Shown here piece by piece: positions 26,061 through 36,302 of a DNA stretch of 49,441 bases. The stretch covers positions 1 to 49,441 of the forward strand of contig CALUKI010000007.1 of assembly GCA_944321175.1 (NCBI GenBank). Direction: 5' to 3'. Position 1 is the stretch's first letter, and every line of letters starts with the position of its first letter. Both the position numbers and the translations under genes were made by a program. Source of the stretch: an uncultured Alistipes sp. GTDB taxonomy: Bacteria > Bacteroidota > Bacteroidia > Bacteroidales > Rikenellaceae. The notes beneath the pieces were generated by a model that worked only from the letters and a program-made list of their open reading frames with translations, had not been told where the DNA came from and searched no databases.

Positions 26061-28496
26061 TTATCGGATATTCGCTATTCGGATAATATCGGCAAAGACG
26101 CCCGCCGCCGTAACCGCCGCACCGGCGCCGTATCCCTTGATCTGCATCGGATATTCACGGTAGCGCTCGGTCGTGATCAGAATCACGTTGTTGCTGCCCG
26201 AAAGATGGTAGAAGGGGCTGTCGTCGCCAACCTCCTCCAACCCGACCGACATCCGGCCGTCCTCCATGCGGGCCACGAAACGCCAGCGCCTGCCCGCTTC
26301 GGCCAGACGCAGACGCTGCGTCTCGAACTCGGCATCCACCGACGGCAGCCGCCGCCAGAATTCATCGAGACTCCCCTCGAAAAAGGACTCCGGAAGGAAC
26401 GGCCGGCGCTCGGCATCCCGCTGTTCGACACGGTAACCCGCCTCGCGCGACAGAATGACCAGTTTGCGGATGACATCCGTGCCGCTCAGATCGACGCGCG
26501 GATCGGGCTCCGCATAGCCCGCCTCCTGTGCCATGCGCACCGCACGGCTAAACGGCACACCGTCGCCGATCTGGTCGAAGATGTAGTTGAGCGTGCCCGA
26601 CACCACCGCCTCGATCCGCAGGATGCGGTCGCCGCTGTTGATCAGGTCCGAGATCGTATTGATGACCGGAAGTCCGGCCCCGACGTTCGTCTCGAAGAGG
26701 TACTTCACGTTGCGTTTGCGGGCGATGCGTTTCAACTCGCGGTAGCGGTCGTAGTCCGACGATGCCGCAATCTTGTTCGACGCCACCACCGAGACGTTGC
26801 GTTCAAGCAGCGACTCGTACAACGCCGCCACGTCGGCGCTCGCCGTGCAATCGACAAAGACCGAATTGTAGAGGTTCAATGACAGGATCTCGTCCCGATA
26901 CGATGCCGAGGTCGAAGCCACGCCCTCGCGTTCCAGCCGCTCGCGGCAATTCTCCAGCTCAAGCCCTTCCGGGTCGATGAGCCGCTTGCGCGAATTCGCG
27001 ATGCCCACGACCCGCACGCGCAACCCCTTCTCCTCCATGAGCTGCCGGCGCTGCCGGCGGATCTGTTCGAGCAGATGCCCCCCGACGAGCCCCACACCGG
27101 CCATGAAGAGGTTCAGCACCTGATATTCCGACAGGAAGAAGGAGTCGTGAATGGCATGGATCGCCTTGCGCAGACTTTTGAGCGTCACCACGAAGGAGAT
27201 GTTCGTCTCCGAAGCGCCCTGCGCACAGGCGATGACATTGATGCCGTCGCGGCCCAGCGTACCGAAGAGTTTGCCTGCGATACCGGGCGTAAGTTTCATG
27301 TTCTCGCCCACGATGGCGATCGTCGCCAGATCGTGTTCGGCCGTGATGCGGCCGATCTCGCCCATCTCGATCTCCGTTGCGAACTCCTTCGAGAGCACCT
27401 CGATGGCCAATGCCGCATCCTCGTTGCGCATGCCGATCGAGGTGGTATTCTCCGACGCCGCCTGCGATACGAAGAAGACACTGATCCCCACCTTCGCCAA
27501 AGCGCGGAAAATCCGATAGTTGACACCGATGACACCGACCATGCCAAGCCCCTGAACCGTAACCAGGCAGGTGTCGTTGATCGACGAGATGCCCTTGATC
27601 GCCTTGTCGGGATCGAGCACCCGTTCCCGCGAAATGTAGGTTCCGGGGGCTTCCGGACGGTAGGTATTCTTGATGACAATCGGTATGTTGCGGTGATAAA
27701 CCGGAAAGATCGTCGGCGGATAGATCACCTTCGCACCGAAGTTGCACAGCTCCATCGCCTCCTCGAAACTCAGCCGTTCGATGACGTAGGCTTCGGAGAT
27801 CACACGCGGGTCGGCCGTCATGAAGCCGTCCACGTCGGTCCATATTTCGAGGATGTCGGCCGACAATGCCGATGCGACGAGCGCCGCCGTATAGTCCGAG
27901 CCGCCGCGCCCCAGATTCGTCACGTCGCCCGACACCGCGTCCGATGCGATGAAGCCCGGAACGACCGTCACACGGCCGCTTGCGGCAAAACGCTCGCGGA
28001 TCAAGCGTTCGGTCAGTTCCAGTTCGACGATATGTTTGCCGAAGTAGCGTTTCGTGCGGATGAACTCCCGTGCATCGAAGAGCTCGGAGCCCTCCAGCAC
28101 GGCATGGACGATCACCGACGACAACCGCTCGCCGTAGCTGACAATCAGGTCGCTCGTTCGGGGCGAGAGTTCGCGGATGAGAAAAACACCCCGCAGGATG
28201 TTCGCCAACTCGTCGAGCATCGTCTCCACGCGTTCGAACGTCGCCGCCTGCCGCTCCGCAGCAACCGTCCGTTCGATCATCGACCGATGGCGGTCAACGA
28301 TGCGCTGCAACTCCCCGGTATAGTCCGCTCGTCCGGCAGCCACCGCTGCGGCCGTCGATAACAGCTGATCGGTTATGCCGCCCAGCGCCGATACGACAAC
28401 GACCTGCCGGTCGTCGTTCGACGACACGATCCGTTGCACCTGCCGCAATCCTTCCGGAGAGCCGACCGATGATCCGCCGAATTTCAATACCTTCAT
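26061..28496 (-). CDS. thrA: Bifunctional aspartokinase / homoserine dehydrogenase ThrA
   Basis: 811 residues. The aspartokinase domain (1-about 290) starts KFGGSSVGS and has GRGGSDYTAAL; two ACT regulatory segments follow (about 305-455, including TVQGLGMVGV and IAIVGENM); the homoserine dehydrogenase domain starts with GVGLVGGHLLEQ near 466 and has SGTLNYIFDQ and PDPRVDLSGTDV. It supplies homoserine for threonine and methionine. Feedback by threonine is expected from the family. The start at 28496 is set by the KVLKFGGSS N-terminus and a preceding GGGAG. Confidence 0.96.
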   Translation of the reverse strand: MKVLKFGGSSVGSPEGLRQVQRIVSSNDDRQVVVVSALGGITDQLLSTAAAVAAGRADYTGELQRIVDRHRSMIERTVAAERQAATFERVETMLDELANILRGVFLIRELSPRTSDLIVSYGERLSSVIVHAVLEGSELFDAREFIRTKRYFGKHIVELELTERLIRERFAASGRVTVVPGFIASDAVSGDVTNLGRGGSDYTAALVASALSADILEIWTDVDGFMTADPRVISEAYVIERLSFEEAMELCNFGAKVIYPPTIFPVYHRNIPIVIKNTYRPEAPGTYISRERVLDPDKAIKGISSINDTCLVTVQGLGMVGVIGVNYRIFRALAKVGISVFFVSQAASENTTSIGMRNEDAALAIEVLSKEFATEIEMGEIGRITAEHDLATIAIVGENMKLTPGIAGKLFGTLGRDGINVIACAQGASETNISFVVTLKSLRKAIHAIHDSFFLSEYQVLNLFMAGVGLVGGHLLEQIRRQRRQLMEEKGLRVRVVGIANSRKRLIDPEGLELENCRERLEREGVASTSASYRDEILSLNLYNSVFVDCTASADVAALYESLLERNVSVVASNKIAASSDYDRYRELKRIARKRNVKYLFETNVGAGLPVINTISDLINSGDRILRIEAVVSGTLNYIFDQIGDGVPFSRAVRMAQEAGYAEPDPRVDLSGTDVIRKLVILSREAGYRVEQRDAERRPFLPESFFEGSLDEFWRRLPSVDAEFETQRLRLAEAGRRWRFVARMEDGRMSVGLEEVGDDSPFYHLSGSNNVILITTERYREYPMQIKGYGAGAAVTAAGVFADIIRIANIR

Positions 28497-28813
28497 CTCC
28501 CGTCTCTTTTGTTCGCTGTAAAAATAATTAAATTTTTCCACATGTCGCCGATCCCGCACGGTTCTCCCGTCTCCGTTTTTTCCGGATAAGGGGAAACGGC
28601 ACTCCCGCGCAAGGCCCTCGGCCCTGAAAAAAGGATGTCTGCAAACCGGTCTCCGACATCCGGAACCGATCGCAGACGATCCGGTTCATTTCGCATCCGC
28701 ATCCAGGACTTTCGCCTTACGGCAGCGGGGATTTTCGTTCTCCAATCCGCCGGCACCGCAACGCGGCGAGATGCGGCATCCATGCAACGGTATTGCACAG
28801 GAAGAACTCGTAC
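28497..28813 (-). other. asnB-thrA intergenic region
   Basis: 317 bp on the leading side of thrA. It holds one clear hairpin (28627-28661) and a weak -7-like TATTTTTA at 28526-28519. No Thr/Ile-rich leader ORF was found in any frame between asnB and the hairpin. Confidence 0.55.
28627..28661 (-). terminator. Intrinsic terminator between asnB and thrA
   Basis: GGATGTC (28661-28655) and GACATCC (28639-28633) form a 7-bp stem followed by six T. It most simply ends the ilv-asnB transcript; an attenuator of thrA is less supported since no leader peptide is seen. Confidence 0.7.
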
Positions 28814-30484
28814 CTATGCCTCCGACGCCTCATGGTGCACGTCCCGCACGGCACGTCCCGACGGATCGTTCATATTCCGGAACGCCTCGTCCCACGCCAG
28901 TGCCTCGGCCGTACTGCATGCAACGGACGGAACCGAAGGGACACACTGCGCGGCCGTCTGCGACGGGAAACACTCCTCGAAGATCGACCGGTAGCAGTAC
29001 TCCTCCTTGTTGCGCGGCGGATTGATCGGGAAACGGTCCGACGCCTGCGCCATCTCACGCTCCGAAACGGCCGTCTCGGCCATCGCCTTGAGCGAATCGA
29101 TCCAGCCGTAACCCACGCCGTCGGAGAACTGCTCCTTCTGCCGCCATGCGATCTCCGGCGGCAGCAGATCCTCGAACGCCTTGCGCAGGATCCACTTCTC
29201 GATCCGGCCGTCACGCGTCATCTTGGCCGCCGGGTTGATCCGCATCGCCGTATCGAGGAACTCCGTATCCAGAAAGGGCACACGCCCCTCGACGCCCCAC
29301 GCCGCGAGCGACTTGTTGGCCCGCAGGCAGTCGTAGAGATGCAGCCGCCCGATTTTCCGCACCGTCTCCTCGTGGAAAGCCCGCGCATCGGGAGCCTTGT
29401 GGAAATAGAGGTAACCGCCGAAAATCTCGTCCGCACCCTCGCCCGAAAGCACCATCTTGACACCCATCGACCGGATCACCCGCGCCAGCAGATACATCGG
29501 CGTCGAAGCGCGGACCGTCGTCACGTCATAGGTTTCGATGTGGTAGATCACATCGCGCAACGCATCCAGCCCCTCCTGTATCGTATAGTGGATTTCATGG
29601 TGCACCGTGCCGATATGTTCGGCCACGCGCCGCGCCGCCGCAAGATCCGGAGCGCCTTTCAATCCGACGGCAAACGAATGCAATCGGGGCCACCACGCAC
29701 TGTCCCTGCCTTCGGTCTCGATACGCCGATCCGCATAGCGGGTGGCGACAGCCGAGATGATCGACGAATCAAGTCCGCCGGACAACAGCACCCCGTAAGG
29801 GACATCCGACATCAACTGCCGGCGCACCGCCGCCTCCAATGCCGCACGCAGCGCCTGAGGATCGGCGTCGTTCTCCTTCACGGCATCGTAATCAAACCAG
29901 TCACGATTGTACCAACGGGTCATCTTGCCCTCGCGGCTCCACCAGTAGTGCCCCGGAAGAAAGGGCTGAATGACGTTGCACACGCCTTCGAGCGCCTTCA
30001 GCTCCGATGCGACGCAAAACTGTCCGTCACCGTCCCAACCGATGTAGAGCGGGATGACACCGATCGGATCCCGCGCGACAAGATATTCGTCCCGTTCAAT
30101 GTCGTAGAGCGCAAAGGCAAAGATGCCGTTGAGCCTGTCGAGCAGTCCGACGCCGTATTTCCGATAGAGCGGCAGGATGACCTCGCAGTCCGAACCGGTC
30201 TGGAAATCATACTCTCCGGCCAGCTCGCGCCGCAATTCGCGATGATTGTAGATTTCACCGTTCACGGCCAGCACCAAACGCCCGTCGGGACTATGCAGCG
30301 GCTGGCCGCCCGACTGCGGATCGACAATCGACAGCCGTTCGTGTGCAAGCACCGCACGCTCGTCGCAATAGATTCCCGACCAATCGGGTCCCCGGTGACG
30401 GATCTTCGCCGACATGCGCAGCGCCTGCGCACGAAGACGTTCTCCGCCCTGCCGGATATCGAACAGTCCGACAAATCCGCACAT
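28814..30484 (-). CDS. asnB: Asparagine synthase B (glutamine-hydrolysing)
   Basis: Makes asparagine from aspartate, glutamine and ATP. 556 residues. Cys2 (MCGFVGLF) is the glutaminase nucleophile; RHRGPDWSG and AVNGEIYNH complete that domain (1-about 200). The synthetase half has the PPi-loop LSGGLDSSI near 232 and SGEGADEIFGGY. Starts 21 nt after ilvC, so it is probably the last gene of the ilv transcript. Confidence 0.96.
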   Translation of the reverse strand: MCGFVGLFDIRQGGERLRAQALRMSAKIRHRGPDWSGIYCDERAVLAHERLSIVDPQSGGQPLHSPDGRLVLAVNGEIYNHRELRRELAGEYDFQTGSDCEVILPLYRKYGVGLLDRLNGIFAFALYDIERDEYLVARDPIGVIPLYIGWDGDGQFCVASELKALEGVCNVIQPFLPGHYWWSREGKMTRWYNRDWFDYDAVKENDADPQALRAALEAAVRRQLMSDVPYGVLLSGGLDSSIISAVATRYADRRIETEGRDSAWWPRLHSFAVGLKGAPDLAAARRVAEHIGTVHHEIHYTIQEGLDALRDVIYHIETYDVTTVRASTPMYLLARVIRSMGVKMVLSGEGADEIFGGYLYFHKAPDARAFHEETVRKIGRLHLYDCLRANKSLAAWGVEGRVPFLDTEFLDTAMRINPAAKMTRDGRIEKWILRKAFEDLLPPEIAWRQKEQFSDGVGYGWIDSLKAMAETAVSEREMAQASDRFPINPPRNKEEYCYRSIFEECFPSQTAAQCVPSVPSVACSTAEALAWDEAFRNMNDPSGRAVRDVHHEASEA

Positions 30485-30505
30485 AATACTCTTGCTTTTC
30501 GGTTA

Positions 30506-31552
30506 TCAGTTGTTTTCGGGACGCAACTTGCGGACTACGGCACCCGTCTGCCACATCTCGCTCTCACGCATGCTCCGCAGCTCCTCGTTGAGTTTCTCAC
30601 GGTAATCCGGCTGGCTGTTCAGATCGATCGACCGCTGCGCCTCGCGACCCGATGCCACCTCGCCGTACAACTCTTCGAACAACGGTTTCGTAACGTCGCG
30701 GAAACGCTTCCACCAGTCCAGCGCTCCGCGCTGCGCCGTCGTCGAACAGTTGGCATACATCCAGTCCATGCCATTTTCGGCGACAAGCGGCATCAACGAC
30801 TGCGTAAGCTCCTCGATCGTCTCGTTGAAGGCCTCCGACGGCGTATGGCCGTGCGCACGCAACGTATCGTACTGTGCCGCAAAGAGTCCCTGAATGGCAC
30901 CCATCAATGTGCCGCGCTCGCCCGTAAGATCCGAATAGACCTCCCGTTTGAAATCGGTCTCGAACAGGTAGCCCGACCCGACGCCGATCCCCAGCGCAAT
31001 GACACGTTCCAGGGCGCGGCCCGTCGCATCCTGAAAGACCGCATAACTCGAATTCAGGCCACGCCCCTGCAGGAACATGCGCCGCAGCGACGTACCCGAA
31101 CCCTTCGGGGCGACCAGAATCACATCCACATCGGCCGGAGGTACGATGCCCGTGCGCTCCTTGTAGGTGATGCCGAAGCCGTGCGAGAAGTAGAGCGCCT
31201 TGCCCGTCGTGAGACAGGGTTTCAGTTTCGGCCACACGGCAATCTGTCCGGCATCCGAAAGCAGGTATTCGATGATCGTAGCCCGCTGGGCGGCCTCTTC
31301 GATGCTGAAGAGCGTCTTGCCCGGAACCCAGCCGTCAGCTACGGCCTTGTCCCAGCTGCCCGTTCCCTCGCGCTGGCCGACAATGACGTTGAAACCGTTG
31401 TCGCGCAGGTTCAGCGACTGTCCCGGTCCCTGCACGCCGTAACCGATCACTGCGATCGTCTCGTCCTTCAGCACCTCAAGCGCCTTTCTCAATGGGAACT
31501 CCTCGCGGGTAACCACATTCTCCGTCACACCGCCGAAATTGATCTGTGCCAT
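30506..31552 (-). CDS. ilvC: Ketol-acid reductoisomerase IlvC
   Basis: Second step of valine/isoleucine synthesis, Mg- and NAD(P)H-dependent. 348 residues, class I (short). The Rossmann fingerprint is GYGVQGPGQSLNLRDNG near 43-59 rather than the common GYGSQGHAHALNL; the C-terminal domain has the acidic metal ligands in the LTGERGTLMGA and NETIEELTQS segments. The start MAQINFGG at 31552 is favoured over the upstream open frame. Confidence 0.95.
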   Translation of the reverse strand: MAQINFGGVTENVVTREEFPLRKALEVLKDETIAVIGYGVQGPGQSLNLRDNGFNVIVGQREGTGSWDKAVADGWVPGKTLFSIEEAAQRATIIEYLLSDAGQIAVWPKLKPCLTTGKALYFSHGFGITYKERTGIVPPADVDVILVAPKGSGTSLRRMFLQGRGLNSSYAVFQDATGRALERVIALGIGVGSGYLFETDFKREVYSDLTGERGTLMGAIQGLFAAQYDTLRAHGHTPSEAFNETIEELTQSLMPLVAENGMDWMYANCSTTAQRGALDWWKRFRDVTKPLFEELYGEVASGREAQRSIDLNSQPDYREKLNEELRSMRESEMWQTGAVVRKLRPENN

Positions 31553-31577
31553 AATCGTAATTGATTTATGAATGATT

Positions 31578-32126
31578 TTAAATGGTTTGTTCTCTTTTTT
31601 CAAGCTCTTCGAGCCGTTCGCGCTCACGCAGATATTCATTCAGCAGCTCCCGACGCGACTTGATAATCGCCACCGTACCGCTGCGAACGAACTGCTGAAC
31701 GCCGTAAGGACGCAAAAGATCGAACAGTTCGCCCGTCTCGCTCTTGTCGCCCGTCTTCTCCAGAACGATATAGTCGTCGTCGATCTCCAGAACGCGCACG
31801 TTGTAACGGCGCACAAGCAGCTCCACATTGTGGCTTCGCGTCACCTTGTAAAGTGCAATCTCCTGTTGTACGACCTCCTCGGGCCGGAATACAAACGCCT
31901 TGAGCACATCGATCTTCTTTTCGATCTGCCGCGCCAGACGCTCGACCTTCGACGCCGTTGTCCGCACGACAATCGTAAACTTGTGGATGCCCAGTACGGC
32001 CGATTCGGAGGTCGTAAGGCTCTCGATATTGACATTGCGGCAGGTAAAGACCGTCGTAATCTGATTGAGCAGCCCCACCTTGTTTTCCGAAAAAACCGTG
32101 ATGATATATTCCTGTTCCTTCTCCAT
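31578..32126 (-). CDS. ilvN: Acetolactate synthase regulatory subunit IlvN
   Basis: Confers valine feedback on IlvB. 182 residues. The N-terminal ACT domain has ITVFSENKVGLLNQITTVFTCRN-like order (about 6-28); an extended C-terminal domain follows. The ATG at 32126 is preferred because AAGGAG lies 9 nt upstream; an in-frame ATG at 32135 abuts that site. It follows ilvB by 28 nt. Confidence 0.94.
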   Translation of the reverse strand: MEKEQEYIITVFSENKVGLLNQITTVFTCRNVNIESLTTSESAVLGIHKFTIVVRTTASKVERLARQIEKKIDVLKAFVFRPEEVVQQEIALYKVTRSHNVELLVRRYNVRVLEIDDDYIVLEKTGDKSETGELFDLLRPYGVQQFVRSGTVAIIKSRRELLNEYLRERERLEELEKREQTI

Positions 32127-32154
32127 AGCTTCCATCTCCTTCTTGACATTCGAA

Positions 32155-33891
32155 TCATTCGAACCGGATGGCCGACACCGGAGCTCCGGCCGGAACCATC
32201 GGAAAGACATTCTCTTCACGCTCGACCCGCACCTCCAACAGATAGGCGCCCCTGTGGGCCTTCATTTCGGCGACGGCTCCCGCCAGCTCCTCGCGCCGTT
32301 CGACACATCCGTAGGCAATGCCGTTTCCGCGTGCGATCAGTCCGAAATCGGGATTCGCCATCTCGGTAAACGAATAGCGCCGGTCGTAGAACAACTCCTG
32401 CCACTGGCGCACCATCCCCAGATAGGAGTTGTTGAGCAGGATGATCTTCACATCGACATCCGACTGCGAAATCGTCGCCAGCTCCTGAATGGTCATCTGC
32501 AGTCCGCCGTCCCCGACAAAGAGGCACACATCGCGGTCGGGAGCCCCCAGCTTGGCGCCGATCGACGCCGGAAGGCCGAAGCCCATCGTACCCAGACCGC
32601 CCGACGTGACAATGCTCCGTGTACGGCGGAAGCCGAAATAACGTGCCGCGAACATCTGCTGCTGCCCGACATCGGTAACCAACACCGCATCGCGGTCGTA
32701 GGCGCGGGCGACGGTATCGACCGCCTCGCCCATGCGGATACGGCCCCCGACCGGATGCAGCGACTTGCGGATCACGGCATCGAATTCGATGCGGTTGCAG
32801 GCAAGGAGTTCATCGATCCATGCCTTGTGATCCCGCTGCCGGATCCGTTCGGCAAGCAGCGGCAGCGTCCGTTTCACATCGCCCATCACCGCCACATCGG
32901 CATGCACGATCTTGTCGACCTCCGCAGGATCGATCTCCAGATGGATGATCTTCGCATTGCATCCGAAGGCCGCCGGATCACCCGTCACACGGTCGTCGAA
33001 CCGCATGCCGATGGCCACCAGCAGATCGCACTCCTGATTCTTGATATTGGGCGCATAGTTGCCGTGCATGCCCAGCATCCCCACATAATGGGGCCAGTCG
33101 CTCGGCAGAACCGACAGACCCAGCAGGGTCGAAGCCGCCGGCATGCCGCTCTTTTCGAGAAAGGCGACCAGTTCCTGCTCCGCATTGCCCAGCATGACCC
33201 CCTGTCCGACCAGCGCCATCGGGCGCTGCGCCGCATCGATCAGCGCGGCCGCATCGGCAATCTGCTGCGGATCGGGAGCACACGACGGGACATAACTGCG
33301 AATCGAGGTGATCCGTTCATAATGGAACGGAGCCACCGCGCACTGCGCATCCTTCGTAATATCGACCACCACAGGGCCGGGACGTCCCGACCGGGCGACA
33401 TAGAACGCCTTGGCGATGGCGGCCGGAATATCCGCCGCCGACTTGACCTGACAGTTCCATTTCGTCACCGCCTGCGTAATGCCCACGAAGTCGGTCTCCT
33501 GAAAGGCATCCGTACCGAGCAGTGCCGAGCCGACCTGTCCCGTGACAAGCACCAGCGGCGTCGAATCCATCAACGCATCGGCCAGGCCCGTCACGGTATT
33601 CGTGGCGCCGGGGCCCGACGTTACCAGGCAAACTCCCACGCGGCCGCTCACACGGGCATAGCCCTGTGCGGCGTGGACCGCCCCCTGTTCATGGCGCACC
33701 AGAATATGGCGCAACCGGTCGCGATAGTCATACAGCGCATCGTAAACGGGAATGATCGCACCGCCGGGATAGCCGAAAATCGTATCGACCCCTTCCTGCA
33801 AAAACGATTCGATCAGCGCCTGCGATCCGGTCAGCAGCCGTCCGTCGCCGGACATTGCATTATGGTCTATTTTCGAGTTGTTCATATTCAT
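32155..33891 (-). CDS. ilvB: Acetolactate synthase catalytic subunit IlvB
   Basis: ThDP enzyme of branched-chain amino-acid synthesis. 578 residues. FGYPGGAIIPVYDAL and the catalytic Glu in VRHEQGAVHAAQGYA mark the PYR domain; a central FAD-binding domain follows; the ThDP motif GDGGLQMTIQEL...NNSYLGMVRQWQ lies near 450-485. Partner of ilvN; 23 nt after ilvD. Confidence 0.96.
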   Translation of the reverse strand: MNMNNSKIDHNAMSGDGRLLTGSQALIESFLQEGVDTIFGYPGGAIIPVYDALYDYRDRLRHILVRHEQGAVHAAQGYARVSGRVGVCLVTSGPGATNTVTGLADALMDSTPLVLVTGQVGSALLGTDAFQETDFVGITQAVTKWNCQVKSAADIPAAIAKAFYVARSGRPGPVVVDITKDAQCAVAPFHYERITSIRSYVPSCAPDPQQIADAAALIDAAQRPMALVGQGVMLGNAEQELVAFLEKSGMPAASTLLGLSVLPSDWPHYVGMLGMHGNYAPNIKNQECDLLVAIGMRFDDRVTGDPAAFGCNAKIIHLEIDPAEVDKIVHADVAVMGDVKRTLPLLAERIRQRDHKAWIDELLACNRIEFDAVIRKSLHPVGGRIRMGEAVDTVARAYDRDAVLVTDVGQQQMFAARYFGFRRTRSIVTSGGLGTMGFGLPASIGAKLGAPDRDVCLFVGDGGLQMTIQELATISQSDVDVKIILLNNSYLGMVRQWQELFYDRRYSFTEMANPDFGLIARGNGIAYGCVERREELAGAVAEMKAHRGAYLLEVRVEREENVFPMVPAGAPVSAIRFE

Positions 33892-33914
33892 ACGAGATAT
33901 GGGGAATGTCCTGT

Positions 33915-35741
33915 TCAGAGTTCTTCGTCACCGACGATCCGCACCGCGCCCTTGTCGGCCGAGCTGACCAGTCGCGCATAGGCGCGCAGCGACGTCGGGA
34001 CATGACGGTCGCGCGACACCGGCCGGAACCGTTTCATCGCAGCCATGCGCGCCGCAATCTCCGCATCGTCAACCGACAGCCGGATCGAACGGTTCGGGAT
34101 GTCGATCTCGATCGGATCGCCCGTCCGCACAACGGCAATCGCGCCTCCGGCCGCCGCCTCCGGCGAGACATGTCCGATCGACAGACCCGACGTACCGCCG
34201 GAAAAACGTCCGTCGGTAATCAGCGCACACGCCTTGTCGAGGTGCTTCGACTTGAGGTACGACGTCGGATAGAGCATCTCCTGCATGCCGGGGCCGCCTT
34301 TGGGGCCTTCATAACGGATGACGACCACCTCGCCCTGCTGTACTTCGTCGTTCAGAATGCCGTGCATCGCCTGCTCCTGCGATTCATAGACACGCGCCGC
34401 ACCCCGGAAGACGAACAGCGACTCATCGACGCCCGCCGTCTTGACCACACAGCCGTCCGTCGCGATATTGCCGCGCAGAACGGCCAGCCCGCCGTCGCGG
34501 AAATAGGCATGCGCCACATCGCGGATGCACCCCTTTTCCCGATCCGTATCGAGCGTGTCGTAACGGCACTGCTGCACGCCCAGTTCACGGCAGGGAACGC
34601 CGGCCGGGGCACTGTGCCATCGTTCGAGCGCCTCCTCCGCAACCGTTGCACTGCGCACGTCGCAGGCGGCGATCGCCTCGCCCAGCGTCCGGCCGTCAAC
34701 CCGTTTCACGGAGGTTGCGAGCAGCCCCGCACGGGCCAGTTCGCCCATGATCGAGAGGATGCCTCCGGCACGGTTGACATCCTGTATATGGTAGAGCGAA
34801 TTGGGCGCCACCTTGCACAACACCGGCACGCGCCGCGACAGCCGGTCGATATCCGCCATCGTGAAATCGACGCCCGCCTCGTGCGCAACGGCCAGCAGAT
34901 GCAGCACCGTATTGGTCGAACCGCCCATCGCGATATCCAGTGACATTGCATTCTCGAAAGCCTCTTTCGTTGCGATCGAGCGCGGCAGCACCGAGTCGTC
35001 GCCCTCGAAATAGTAACGTTCGGCGTTGCGCACCGCCCACGCCGCCGCATCTTCGAACAACCGCCGGCGATTGGCATGCGTGGCGACGATCGTACCGTTG
35101 CCGGGCAGCGAAAGGCCCAGGGCTTCGGTCAGACAGTTCATCGAATTGGCCGTAAACATGCCCGAACACGAACCGCAGCCCGGACAGGCACACCGTTCCA
35201 CCTGTGCGATCTCCCCGTCACCGTAACGGTCGTCGGCTGACATCACCATCGCATCGATCAGATCCAGATCCCGACCGCCGAAATGTCCCGCCTCCATCGG
35301 TCCGCCCGATACGAAGACCGTCGGGATGTTCAGGCGCATCGCCGCCATCAGCATGCCGGGCGTGATCTTGTCGCAGTTGCTGATGCAGACCAGCGCATCG
35401 ATCCGGTGCGCATTGGCCATGTACTCCACGCTGTCGGCGATGATCTCCCGCGACGGCAGCGAATAGAGCATGCCGTCGTGGCCCATTGCGATGCCGTCGT
35501 CGATGGCGATCGTATTGAATTCGGCGGCATAGCATCCGCAGGCTTCGATGCGCTGTTTTACATATTGTCCGATTTCATGCAGGTGCGTATGTCCCGGCAC
35601 CAACTGTGTAAATGAATTGGCAATGCCGATGATCGGCCGTCCGAACTGCTCTTCACGCATGCCGTTGGCCCGCCAAAGGCTTCTGGCTCCCGCCATACGG
35701 CGGCCCGTCGTGGTGACGGCACTTCTGAGTGGATGTTTCAT
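33915..35741 (-). CDS. ilvD: Dihydroxy-acid dehydratase IlvD
   Basis: Iron-sulfur dehydratase, the third step of Ile/Val synthesis. 608 residues. Cluster ligands lie in [10 protein letters not shown] and [28 protein letters not shown] and [16 protein letters not shown] are also characteristic. First gene of the ilv operon after a leader peptide region. Confidence 0.96.
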   Translation of the reverse strand: MKHPLRSAVTTTGRRMAGARSLWRANGMREEQFGRPIIGIANSFTQLVPGHTHLHEIGQYVKQRIEACGCYAAEFNTIAIDDGIAMGHDGMLYSLPSREIIADSVEYMANAHRIDALVCISNCDKITPGMLMAAMRLNIPTVFVSGGPMEAGHFGGRDLDLIDAMVMSADDRYGDGEIAQVERCACPGCGSCSGMFTANSMNCLTEALGLSLPGNGTIVATHANRRRLFEDAAAWAVRNAERYYFEGDDSVLPRSIATKEAFENAMSLDIAMGGSTNTVLHLLAVAHEAGVDFTMADIDRLSRRVPVLCKVAPNSLYHIQDVNRAGGILSIMGELARAGLLATSVKRVDGRTLGEAIAACDVRSATVAEEALERWHSAPAGVPCRELGVQQCRYDTLDTDREKGCIRDVAHAYFRDGGLAVLRGNIATDGCVVKTAGVDESLFVFRGAARVYESQEQAMHGILNDEVQQGEVVVIRYEGPKGGPGMQEMLYPTSYLKSKHLDKACALITDGRFSGGTSGLSIGHVSPEAAAGGAIAVVRTGDPIEIDIPNRSIRLSVDDAEIAARMAAMKRFRPVSRDRHVPTSLRAYARLVSSADKGAVRIVGDEEL

Positions 35742-35851
35742 CTCGTTCTGTTTTTCGTCCCTGTATCGTCCGCAACGGATCCCTGCATCCCTTTACGGGC
35801 AACGGCTTCTTTATATACACTATAACAAATCCGTCATCCTCTTTTACGAAC

Positions 35852-35880
35852 GAAGCCCTTCTCAAATGGAGAAAGGCTTC
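35852..35880 (-). promoter_or_regulatory. Competing hairpin in the ilv leader
   Basis: GAAGCCTTTCTC (35880-35869) pairs over 12 bp with GAGAAGGGCTTC (35863-35852), loop CATTT. Its 5' arm contains CCTTTCTCC, which can instead pair perfectly over 9 bp with GGAGAAAGG (35915-35907), three nt after the leader stop codon. That is a classic attenuator choice, but the sequence after the hairpin (GTTCGT) is not a U-run, so the mode of termination is unclear. Confidence 0.7.
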
Positions 35881-35917
35881 ATTTCATATCACATACCTAC
35901 AAACCACCTTTCTCCCG

Positions 35918-35986
35918 TCACTTTTGATTGACGACGAGCAACAGGTTAAGGTTAATCAGAATATATGAACCGTGCAGCTTACACAT
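35918..35986 (-). CDS. ilv operon leader peptide
   Basis: 22-codon ORF starting at the first ATG after the ilv promoter (27 nt past the -7 box). After eight residues it reads ILINLNLLLVV: nine of eleven codons are Ile, Leu or Val. This composition is what ribosome-mediated attenuation of branched-chain synthesis needs. It ends in TGA three nt before the GGAGAAAGG antiterminator segment, so a ribosome finishing the ORF would cover that segment. Confidence 0.82.
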   Translation of the reverse strand: MCKLHGSYILINLNLLLVVNQK

Positions 35987-36012
35987 ACCGTTTCCGGACG
36001 CTTGTTACGAAG

Positions 36013-36044
36013 CAAAAGTAGGCATATTATATCACTTTCGCAAG
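36013..36044 (-). promoter_or_regulatory. ilv operon promoter
   Basis: CTTG (36044-36041), a 20-nt spacer and TACTTTTG (36020-36013) on the minus strand; the -7 box is a perfect TAnnTTTG and three of four bases match at -33. The surrounding region is AT-rich. Confidence 0.75.
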
Positions 36045-36302
36045 CGAATTTTATAAAAAAAATAAAAAGGTAACAATCAATCGGAATCGCACCCCGCCGG
36101 CATTCTCTTTTTTACTCATGCAGAGTTTTTGCTTACAATCCGGAACCTCCCCAAAACCGCAGGCAAACACCTTGAACTCCGATTCTCCAACCTTCCGGAA
36201 TCTTTTTCCGACCTCTGCGCTTACAGTTTGTCCCTCTTCGTGAAGAAGCAGGGGCCACCCGATTTACCGGATGGCGGAAAATCGAGGAAGCGCCGGGCTC
36301 TT
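36045..36302. other. Spacer between leuB and the ilv promoter
   Basis: No gene. It contains a 7-bp hairpin CCATCCG/CGGGTGG at about 36259-36278 after the leuB stop (minus strand, no U-run) and an A/T-rich run near 36050-36070. No other structure recognised. Confidence 0.5.

Noticed and set aside
28793..31564. 923-codon open frame on the plus strand
   Set aside because: It lies antisense to asnB and ilvC, both with full motif sets. Long antisense frames are expected in GC-rich DNA, and its protein is Arg/His-rich with no recognisable domain.
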